This document shows positions 1 to 9,499 of a stretch of DNA of 64,000 nt, piece after piece (the first letter of the stretch is position 1; every line of letters begins with the position of its first letter). The notes under the pieces were generated by a model. That model was not told the DNA's origin and searched no databases. It was given only the letters and a program-made list of their open reading frames with translations. Source of the stretch: Agaricus subrufescens (taxonomy: Eukaryota > Basidiomycota > Agaricomycetes > Agaricales > Agaricaceae); contig CM057067.1 of assembly GCA_029945375.1 (NCBI GenBank), forward strand, positions 682,001-746,000. Direction: 5' to 3'. A program made the position numbers and the translations under genes.

Positions 1-2325
1 GAAGGTCTACTGTTAGAAGTACCGCTAACCGTTGAACGCGATGTCGTGACTATTGATTTGGTAGGAGCGAAACTGGAGGTCGATTTCTTCTTCACCAAGC
101 TCGGTTTACGCGTGTCATTGTTGGTTTGGGTGGCTTCGGTACTGGTAGAAGCGACAGGGGCAGGAGTAGCCTTTGCCGCGGGTTTTCTACCCCACATGTT
201 CGTCACAAATTTCTTCGCGGAAGCCAAGAACGCAAACTTTGGTTTAGGTTTTTGAACTTCAAGTTAACAGTCAGTGGCAAATTCTCGTGCACATGGTAGT
301 GGGTTGAACATACCAGTACCTTTCCTCACACTACTCGGTCTCGCACTCCTCCTTCTAGCAGATGCAGGTCCCCCAGCCGAACTCCTCCTCTTTGCCCTAC
401 TTATATCCAATTTTCGCTTGATAGCTTCTCGTTCTTTTTCCTTCTCCTTCTGAATTTGAACTTTCTTCCCTTCTCCTTCTTGATCATCGTTGTCAACATT
501 CATAGCGTCATCGGCGTTGACTTTGGCATCGTCATCACGTTCCATACGTGCTTTCTTTACTTTTCTTTCCTCGGCTTCCTCCAAGTCTTCACCATGTTCA
601 TCGTGGTCATCAAAAGCCCCAGGTAAGACCTTTCCTCGCCTCCCGCTACTAATAACTCTCGTCGACCCACTCGTTCGGCCACCGGTGGCACCAGCAACTC
701 CAAGTCCAGTAGTGGGTCTCCTCGGTTGATTTGCCGGACCACCAAGTGCATCTGACTTTCTCTTCTTTCCAATGACTAGTGGCGGGACCGCCGCCTCTGT
801 AACCCCCTTCTTTGTTTTGAGAGAACCACTTAAAGCCTTTCTCTTCATCACCCCATCAATCCCTTCCATTTTATCAAACTCTGCTTGATGTGCTTCATCA
901 AATTTCTTGGTTATCTCCCCACCACCTTTTTCAACAGCCCTGTTCGGTAATGGTTTCATCTCGCGTTCCATATCTTCCTGTGTATGCGCACCCGGTTTCA
1001 ATTTCTCTACAATATCCATTCCAACACCTTCAACTCCTGATAATCGTAAGCGTTGGTTCATTTCCTCCAAAACACTTGTAGCTGCGGTCTTGAATTGGGA
1101 GTTTGAGACAGAATGTTCTGGGAGAGGAGAACCGAAGATGAAAGGATCTTGTGAGGATGACCTGCGTTCTAGTGTCGGGACAGTGAGAGTGGTCATATTG
1201 GTGGCGGTCGACACAGTTCCATCCGCGTTCTTATCCGCTGTACTGAGCTTGATGGGACTGAGCGGTAGATTGGGCGGAAGATCATCAATTGTTAGCTTTG
1301 GATACACGCTTTGGACTCCTTCATGGCGGGTGTCAGGAGCCCAGAAGGCAGGAGTAGCATTCGGGCCCCCAGGACTCATCACCAGATCAAAAGTCGTTTC
1401 GACTGGCTTAAGCTTTGGCGTCAAGAAGACTTCGGGAGGCTTGTTAGCGTGCAGTAGACTACTGCTCGAGCTGCTCGATACGAGGCGAAGGGTAGTGGTT
1501 GCCTGAGATTCCGCGGGCAGCGCAGCCGCTACATTTGGGCCTGGTCCTTGACCCAAACTGAGTCGAGCATTGTCTGGTGCTCGTACGCCTGGCCGTAAAG
1601 TGCACCCGGGCAAAGGTTCACCATTAGAATCGAATGACATGCGTGTATGCGGCGCGGTTGTCGGGTCAAACGTGAAATTGTCATTCAAGGGTGGAGTGGC
1701 AGCTCGTACGGTATCGTAAGGAATAGAATTCTGGGTAAGTTCATCGTGATCTTGCCTAACGACGCTGCCTTGAGATGAAACAGTAGAATTTACAGGCTTG
1801 TTTCGCGTCAGGCCCAGAGAGCTTGCGAACGCCTTGATGGACGAACCAACGATTGACGCTATGGGAGAGAGAAAGGTTGAAAATTGACATGAGAGATATT
1901 GGGATTGTGATCGTACACTTTGAGCCAGCAGTGCCAAATTCTCCAGAGGTAGAGCTTTGAAGTGTTCGAAGCGAGGGGAGCGTTCCCTGAGAAGACGTCT
2001 CTTCGACCTCTTGTATGCTCTCCATGACGATCTCCCATTGCTCGCTAGGCCGAGAAATGCGCCCTAGATCCTCGTCACCGTCCTCAGATGCGCGAGAGGG
2101 GCTGGAATGTATCAGAGGGAAGGCATGTGGTTCGCTGCGAGCAGCAATGGAGAGAGGGTCGTCATTGGGGAGGGTGAGGGCGTGTTGACGGAGTCTGTCG
2201 ATGAGGTCCGAATTTTTGCCGTTGGCTTTGATGGAGTGGATCTTGCAGAGTTTCTGGAGTTGCTCGCGCTTGAGAGAGTGGAGAGCAGGCGAGTTGAACA
2301 GTATTTCCGTTGTCTCCGACATCAC
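1..2325 (-). CDS. SAP-domain nuclear-type protein, 3' end beyond window
   Basis: The predicted protein starts at 2325 with MMSETTEILFNS and has a SAP-like helix-extension-helix near residues 12-50 (LKREQLQKLCKIHSIKANGK, then DLIDRLR), a fold that usually binds DNA or RNA. The rest is low-complexity Ser/Pro-rich sequence, followed by a Lys/Arg/Glu-rich stretch that suggests a nuclear protein. Exons by splice signals are 1917-2325, 320-1858 and 256 to beyond base 1. Both introns (1859-1916, 58 bp; 257-319) are GT-AG and keep frame, giving at least 734 residues here. The last visible part (KPKFAFLASAKKFVTNMWGRK onward) continues off the edge. The gene is head-to-head with NLR1 across about 270 bp. 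Broken copies recur through the window, so this is the parent locus. I do not recognise an orthologue; the DNA-binding role rests only on the SAP call. Confidence 0.72.
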
Positions 2326-2591
2326 AATCTCTGGACAAACTGTCGCGCGTGCTAATGAACTTGTGGCACGTGACCGCGTCGCGATATCCTTGTCAATTCG
2401 TCTTGGGGAGGAACACTAATATGGCCGCAGGTCGTCGCTCAATTCGTCCTGCGCCACACCGCGTCTCACACCCACTACCTGGTGCACAAACACTGAGCCG
2501 AGTAATCACTGGCTAAGTTTAGCAAGCGCTAGAGGAGCCACGAAAAACGCTGGGAATGCTTCGCACGTCCTCATATCTCGTCTACCATCCA
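2326..2591. promoter_or_regulatory. Shared divergent promoter, SAP gene / NLR1
   Basis: This 266-bp interval separates the SAP start codon from the NLR1 start. It holds CACGTG at 2367-2372 followed by ACCGCGTCGCG, and CTAAGTTTAGCAAGCGCT at 2513-2530, about 60 bp before the NLR1 start. Both blocks recur at matching places before other NLR copies (14.0, 23.1 and 38.6 kb). The conservation is visible in the sequence; the promoter function is inferred. The last part also encodes an in-frame upstream Met (MLRTSSYLVYHP), which could be an alternative NLR1 start. Confidence 0.5.
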
Positions 2592-5163
2592 ATGCCTGAC
2601 CTCCCACTCTACCTTCTTCAGATACTGCTGCTGCCTGATGTCCTATACTCTGTTTCCGAGACTCTGATCTTCTGCTGGCTTGGACTGATGGTGGCGCCCC
2701 TTCCGAGCTTCATTCGACCCATAGGTGCTGGTAATACTGATAGCGACATCTGTCCTCGCCAGAATCCCAAGATCAGCCGCGAGGCATGTTTAATCAAGCT
2801 CACAATTTTGTTTTGTCCGGCAATGTGCTTATTGACAATAACGCGAATAATGGTGAGAAATTCGTCTTCGAAAATCTGGCGTAGTGCTCATGCAGGCTGA
2901 ATCGCTGCTAGCTACTATTAACATAACCACTTCGGATGAGTGTAAGAAGTTATGGTGTTGTACCGCACATTTGACTGACTTCCAAAGTCATGATCCGTTT
3001 ACTGCAGGAAACAGTACCCGGCGCGGCGTTTGATTCGTCCGCTCGCGACCCGCCCCCGCGGTGCCACCCCAAAACACGACAAGCGATCTTAGATCGATGC
3101 GTGGCTTTCATCATTCATTGCACTGGTATGAGAAAGATTCGCTGGGTGTTCGGTGCCGCTGGGGTTGGAAAGTCGGCAATCATGCAAAGTGTTGCTGAAC
3201 ATCCTGACATGTTCACACTTATACGCGTGTCGATCTTCTTCTTCGTGAATGGGCGCAGTGATGGTTCCAAGGCCATAACAACACTGGCCTACCAACTAGC
3301 AGTACAATGCGAGTCGTATCGTCAATTCATCAAACAACAGATCGCGCACGATCCGTCTCTCCTTCACAAATCAATGTCAGTTCAGTTCAACAAATTCATT
3401 GTTGAACGATTCATCCACCCTCAATCAAATTCTATCGGCCGCGCGTTGATCATAATGGATGGTCTGGATGAATGCGATCAGCCCCGTACTCAACGAGAGC
3501 TTCTCCGACTTATATCCGACTTCTGCCTCGCATACCCTTCGTCACCCATCGTATGGATGATTACTAGTCGCCTAGAGCCTCATATCAAATCCTTTTTTGC
3601 CCAAGTCAGTGTTCAGGAGACTTACGAAAAAGAAGAAGTTCTTGTTGACTCTGAGGAGGCTCAGGAGGATGTCAGAAGATTTCTTCGCGCGGAACTGGAG
3701 GAGATACGAAATGAAATTTTATCTCATTCCCAACCACAGTGGCCCTCAGAAGAGGAGTTCTCGAAGCTCGCTGGCGCGTCGGGTGGCCTCTTTGCATTCG
3801 CTCATACGGTCGTCAAGTATATTGGCGACCCCATTATCGGGGACCCAACTTCACAGCTCAAAGACGTATTGTTGGTCATTGATGCCCATCCGCTGGAAAA
3901 TGTCTCACGCGAGGAGCACCCGATGGCACTCCTTGATGCGTTGTACTCGCGCATATTGGACAAGATTCCAGCCAGAGTCATGGAAAACGCACGAAAGCTC
4001 TTGTTGGCGTTGTTCATCAATTGGGAGCGGCTTTGTGATGAAAGAGGGAGAAATATTGTTGTTCTAGTCAACTGGTTGGGTATGACTTACAATGAAGCTG
4101 ATACCGCCCTTCAAAGCCTCAGCTCTGTTCTGTATGTCTCAAGCCATGGAGAAGCGGGCTGGAAACGGCTTCGATACTTCCATAAATCATTTCTTGACTA
4201 CTTATCCGACTTTTCTCGTTCTAAATTTTCGCCTGATATCAAGCGCGACGCTTATGAACTCTTTATCCAATGTACAACCAGGATCCTCGAGCAGGCTCCA
4301 GATGGCATTGATGCTGGCGATCTCAACTATGACGTCACAGACGTATTTGGCGGAAGAACGGTCCTGACGCGCGGTCCTGGCGGTGACACCATTTCGCTCT
4401 CTTGGCCAGTAGAGGAAGGAAGCGAATGGCCTAACCCATTAACAAGGCTTTACATGTATAAAATGGCTTTTGCCAATATCGTGGATGGGCTTTGGCGTAA
4501 AGACAAAGCTGTTTGTAATGTGTCCTTCCTTCGTCTCATGGCTACACGCCTAGATTCATTATCCAAACATGCTGCTCATGTATTGTCTTTAGTCGTGTTT
4601 GTAAGTTCTTGTATTACTCGGCGGCTGTGATACTCAAAAGATACTATTAGGACCAATCACATCGCCAGGAATTCAGTCAAAGCCTACTCCAGAGGATACC
4701 TATCAAAGTGCTTACGACCGAGCCTATACTGTTTCCTCCCCGCTTGCAGTTCTATTGTCCCAACACACAGAGTTCCAATCTATCCGACCCATGGAACTCG
4801 GCATGTACGGTGAGTGGAGTATTTAGATTTCTCGTAGTTTGTTGACGCTGTGCTGTGCAGCATTCAAGACACGGGCGATTTGGCAGGTGGGGCGAAGGCA
4901 GAAGTAATTGGCCTACGAACCTTAGCTTGGATCTCCAGGGTAAATCAAAATGTGAGTCCTGTTATTGGCGGTTTAAAAATCAACTCGAAATTTGGAAGGC
5001 CCGAGAACCAGATCACCCGGCCTTGGTTCTGTTCACGTCTGCTGGGATAGGTATCATTGAATACCAATTTGTCGATCCGGAGGATGGTATATCGGAGTGG
5101 ACGTACACCTTTTGCTATAAATTCTCGAAGGAGGAGCGTGAAAGTTTGGGAAGCAGTGTATGA
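2592..5163 (+). CDS. NLR1: NACHT/STAND NTPase, six exons, 770 aa
   Basis: Modelled exons are 2592-2690, 2744-2852, 2912-2941, 2988-4600, 4651-4809 and 4861-5163; all introns are GT-AG and the frame stays open. Residues 1-33 are a Leu-rich hydrophobic N-terminus (MPDLPLYLLQILLLPDVLYS). Residues 48-79 hold MFNQAHNFVLSGNVLIDNN. The NTPase begins near residue 81 with an FDSSARDPPPRCHP motif, Walker A GAAGVGKSA at about 135-143 and Walker B LIIMDGLDEC at about 233-242. A helical region with HKSFLDYLSD follows. The last ~150 residues carry CESC at about 701-704, TSAGIGI and VDPEDGISEWTY. NACHT STAND proteins are ATP-driven signalling switches; many fungal ones act in non-self recognition, which is inference here. 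It follows the SAP gene divergently, and NLR2 lies 0.9 kb downstream in the same direction. Confidence 0.8.
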
Positions 5164-6053
5164 TATGGCAAAATTTCAAGATTACAGTCGAAAAGGATTT
5201 CTGTCCTTTTGATCACTCATCCGATATGGGATGTATCCTTATTGACGGCTCGGCACCCAAGCGCTCGAGTCTTATGGGCGAGCAGGCTGAATGACATGGG
5301 AAGAAAGAAGCATAGTGGATGGTGTGGCACCACTCGTTTGGGTTCCTTCTTCTTTTTCCTGACGATTCTATGTGTCAGGTGGAATGGTAGGTGCTCCCCA
5401 GCATGGTACGCCCATGGTCTGATGTAACCTTTCACACCAAACATTGGGAGATATATGGCGTTAATTGTCAAGGCTATCAACCAATGTTAGAATCGTATTG
5501 GCGATCATGATGTCTGTTACGTCCTAGTCTCCCTTCGCAATTGTACAACACGAACTACTCAGTTTACTGACAGCGTGGGAGCGCTGAGCTGAATGGAAGG
5601 ACATCGAATGTGATGGGTAATCGGGGTGGGGGGCGATTCCAAAGGTATTAGTCTGATTGAAGTGTTTTTTTACACACCCCAGCCCGTGGGCTGGCATTTT
5701 TACCCCTCCGTTTGTGTATTCTTATCGATACATATAAATTTTAAAAAAAACAAAGACTGTATTAATATAACCATGTGGGAACAGAGCGGTAATACCGATT
5801 TTGCCTTTGACGTCAGTTGTCCCTGCGGGAACGTCGGGCTGGCCCTTTGGATGAAAGTATCACGTGTCAGTGACTCGGCGTGACAGATAATAGGATGCTC
5901 ATTGCTGGAGGAACACTGATATGGCCGCTGGTCGTCGCTCATTTCGCGCTGCCCCACACCGCTCTCACCCACTACCTAATGCCACAAACGCGGAGCCGAG
6001 TTAGCACTGCACTAAGTTTAGCAAGCGCTGGACGTGCCATAAACAGCGCTGAA
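5164..6053. repeat. NLR1-NLR2 spacer, duplicated at 41.3-42.0 kb
   Basis: No convincing gene lies here. Bases 5200-5480 and 5580-5880 closely match 41,370-41,640 and 41,750-42,000 downstream of NLR10. The match includes GAAGAAAGAAGCATAGTGGA and a T-run before ACACACCCC. An 85-90-codon minus-strand frame is open in both copies (5217-5480 and 41,373-41,642), but its Lys/Cys-rich translation has no recognisable domain. The final part (about 5910-6050) repeats the NLR1 promoter (AACACTGATATGGCCGC, then CTAAGTTTAGCAAGCGCTGG at 6012-6031). So NLR2 is a tandem copy that carries its own promoter. Confidence 0.6.
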
Positions 6054-8646
6054 ATGCTTCGCACGTCTTCCTATCCCATCTGCTTTCCAATACTTGACCT
6101 CCCGCTCTACCTTCTTCAGGTACTGCTGCTGCCTGATATGCTAGGCCATGTACTCAAGACTCTACTCTCCTGCTGGGTTGGGCTGATGGTGGCTCTTCTT
6201 CTGAGCTTTGTTCGAGCTATAGATGCTAATAACACTCATAGCGATGTCTGACCTCGCCAGAATCCCAAGATCAGCAGCGAGGCATGTTTAATCAAGCTCA
6301 CAATTTTACTTTGTCCGGCAATGTGCTTATCGACAATAACGCGAATAATGGTGAGAAATTCATCTTCGAAAATCTGGCGTGGCGCGAATGCAGGCTGAAT
6401 CGCTGGTAGCTACTATTAACATAGCCACTTCGGATGAGTGTAAGAAGCTATATTGCTGGATCGTACGTTTGATTGACTCCCAAAGTCATGATCCGTTTAC
6501 TGCAGGAAACAATACCTGGTGCAGAATTTGATTCTTCCGCTCGCGACCCGCCCCCGCGATGCCATCCTGAAACACGACAGGCGATCCTAGATCGATGCGT
6601 GGCTTTCATCATTCATTGCGCTGGGATGAGAAAGATTCGCTGGGTGTTCGGCGCCGCTGGGGTTGGAAAGTCGGCTATCATGCAAAGTGTTGCTGAACAT
6701 CCCCTCATGTCCACACTTATACGCGTGTCGATCTTCTTCTTCGTGAATGGACGCAGTGACGGCTCCAAGGCCATTACAACACTGGCATACCAACTGGCAG
6801 TACAATGCGAGTCGTATCGCCAATTCATCAAACAACAGATCGCGCACGATCCGTCTCTCCTTCAAAAATCAATTTCCGTACAGTTCAACAAATTCATTGT
6901 TGAACCATTTATCCACCCTCAATTAAAGTCTGTCGGCCGCGTGTTGATCATAATGGATGGTCTCGATGAGTGCGACCAATCCCGTACTCAACGGCAGCTT
7001 CTCCAACTCATCTCAGACTTCTGTCTCGCATGCCCTTTGTCACCTATCGTATGGATGATTACTAGTCGCCCAGAGCCTCAAATCAAATCCTTTTTCGCCC
7101 AAGTCAGTGTTCAGGAGACCTTCGAACAAGAAGATGTTCTTGTTGATTCTGAGGATGCACGGGAAGACGTCAAAAGATTTCTTCGCGTGGAATTGACAAC
7201 AATACAAAACGAATTTCCATCTTCTTCCAATGCACAGTGGCTTCTGGACGATGACTTCTCGAAGCTTGCCGACGCGTCGGGTGGCCTCTTTGCATTCGCT
7301 CATACGGTCGTCAAGTATATTGGCGACCCCAACATCGGGGACCCACCTGGCCAGCTCAAAGATGTATTATCGGTCATTGATGCCCATCCGCTGGCCAACA
7401 TTCCACCCCAGGAGCATCCAATGGCACTTCTTGATGCGTTGTATTCGCAGATCCTAGAAAAGATTCCGACCAGGGTCAGGGAGAATGCACGAAAGCTCCT
7501 GTTGGCGTTAGTCATTGATTGGGAGGGGCTTTGTGATGAAAGAGGAAGAGACATTATTGTTCTAGGCAACTGGCTGGGTATGACTTGCAATCAAGCTAAT
7601 GCTGCCTTCCAACATCTCAGTTCTGTTTTGTATGTCTCAAGCCATGGAGAAGTGGACTCGACACGGCTTCGATACTTCCACAAATCCTTTCTCGACTACT
7701 TATCCGACTATTCCCGCTCTAAATTTTCGCCTGATATCAAGCGCGAAGCTCGCCAACTTCTTATTCAGTGTACAAGGAGGATCCTTGCACAGGCTCCAGA
7801 TGGCATTGATGCTGGTGATCTCAACTATGGCGTCATCAATATGTTCGGTGCACAAGTAAACCTGACGCGTGGTCCTGGCACAGGCGACAACATTGAGCTT
7901 AGTTGGCCAGTGGGCGGGCGACGCGACTGGCATGACAAATCAACAAGGTTTTACCTGTATAAAATGGCTCTCGCCACTGTCATGGATGGGCTTTGGCGTG
8001 GAGACAAAGCTTTTAGTGACGTGTTCTTCCTTCGTCTCTTGGCTACACGCCTTGATACTTTATTTGACCTTCTTGCTGGTGCGTTGTCTATCGCCGTGTT
8101 TGTACGTCCTCGTATTCCTCTATGGCCGCGATGCTCAAAAGAATACTACTAGGATCAATCACGTCGCCAGGAATGCATACAACAAGGCCTACTCCAAAAG
8201 ATACCTATTCGGGTGCTTACTATTGGCGATGTAACGTTCAACGTCCATTTGCAATTCTGTTATTCTACGTCAGTGGGTGTCAATCTACCTGATCCACGGG
8301 AATCGTCATGTAGAGTGAGTGACATATTTTGTATTTCTTGCACTTGATTAACTCTGCTCTGCAGCATACATGGCTCGGGCACTCTTCCAGTGGGTCAGCG
8401 AGCTTCAGCTCGAATACAGAGAGCCAATCAAGCTGTGACTTCTGCCACCGCCGACTTGGAAATCAACTTGAGAGTGCAAAGGCCCGAGATCCAGATTACC
8501 CGGTCTTGGTCCTGTTCACCTCGGCTGGGATAGGCATCATAGAATTTCAGTTCGTTGATCCGGAGGATGGTATATTGGAGTGGACGTACAATTTTTGCCA
8601 TAAATTTTCGGAGGAAGAGCGTAAAAGGTTGGAGGGCACCACGTAA
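6054..8646 (+). CDS. NLR2: NACHT/STAND NTPase, about 777 aa
   Basis: Exons are 6054-6188, 6242-6350, 6410-6439, 6486-8101, 8153-8314 and 8365-8646. The Met used by its paralogues has become ATA here (CCAATACTTGACCTC), so I start at the in-frame upstream ATG 6054 (MLRTSSYPICFPILDLPLYL). NLR1 has the equivalent upstream Met, so translation may normally begin there. The MFNQAHNFTLSGN segment starts near residue 60. Walker A GAAGVGKSA is at about 147-155, followed by Walker B LIIMDGLDEC. The C-terminal exon carries CDFCHRRLGNQ and ends LEGTT. No internal stops. Its promoter is close to that of NLR1, which argues for a recent tandem duplication. Confidence 0.76.
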
Positions 8647-9499
8647 ATGTTTTTTAGTATTGTTATTGTAATTTAGCGACCAACTTTCGTAACGCTTGGG
8701 GCCCAGCTTATTTTATTCGCGTATGTGTAGCAAAAATTTGAGTCTCCACAGGGAGCCGGGTACACGATATTAATGGTATTATATGTGAGACCGTAACAGT
8801 GCTAGTAGGGGAGTGAAGGCCTGGAGGGTCAGTCGCCTGCAGGTCTCCAGACAGTTCGGAGAGCGAGGTTGGAACAGCACTGGGTCACCCTGGTGCGTAC
8901 AACCCACGTTCTCTACCTATGCAGGTAGTGTCGTAAAAAGTATGGGATATGAAGGGCGGCTTAAAGGAAATGCGAGCAGGTAGCGTTACCTTCTGGCCAA
9001 TAAAGGGAGGAGGAATGAATGGTTGTATTATGAAATGATGCGAGGGTGATTTTATTCTTGTTCCAACTTCATACGGGCAACCCCTCCGGGACAACACACC
9101 GCGCGAGGAATGAGCATGGTGTTTCATGTTGTAGTTTGAAATAGATTTTCGTCCTCTTAATCACTCTCAATTTAAGATGCCTGATGTATTCTCATCAGCG
9201 GTGGGCCAGCAGGTTGAAGCTAGTCCACTTCCTGTGGGCGGCCCTCTACTACTGCCCGACCTTCCCTTTTACTTCTTCGACTCCTTCTGCTGTGCACCAA
9301 TGCGTTGTCCTACATTCTTGGTGTACTATCCAGGCTCCTTATCATTCCGGCACTCAGATGCCACGTGCGTTCCCGTAAACTTTTGATGCCCAATGCGCTG
9401 CAACTGCACTGCAAACCGTGCTAAGTATGCCACGCACAACCCTCATGTCTATTGTTATATCTGCCTTCCGATACATCTTCCTATCTTATCTGCCTTCCG
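8647..9499. other. NLR2-NLR3 spacer with exon-1 relic
   Basis: There is no supported gene. Bases 9241-9345 (CTACTACTGCCCGACCTTCC onward) resemble the hydrophobic exon 1 of NLR8 (28,748 onward) but lack the start codon and an open continuation, so I read them as a solitary exon-1 relic. A second promoter-like block leads into NLR3: GTGCTAAGTATGCCACG near 9418, a diverged form of the motif found before other NLRs. Bases 8650-9180 show nothing recognisable. Confidence 0.4.

Noticed and set aside
907..1506. 199-codon plus-strand frame opposite the SAP gene
   Set aside because: It is antisense to the Ser-rich coding exon, has no domain, and the SAP frame is supported by introns and by duplicated copies.
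2990..4630. Treating the large NACHT exon as a complete single-exon gene starting at its internal ATG
   Set aside because: In NLR11 and NLR6 that ATG is absent (ATA, ACG) while frame is kept through upstream exons. The reading past the 3' donor into TGA is intron sequence.
5680..5700. Hairpin CCAGCCCGTGGGCTGG as a terminator or RNA element
   Set aside because: The 7-bp stem is destroyed in the paralogous copy near 41,850 (CCCGCAGGCTGG), so it is not conserved.
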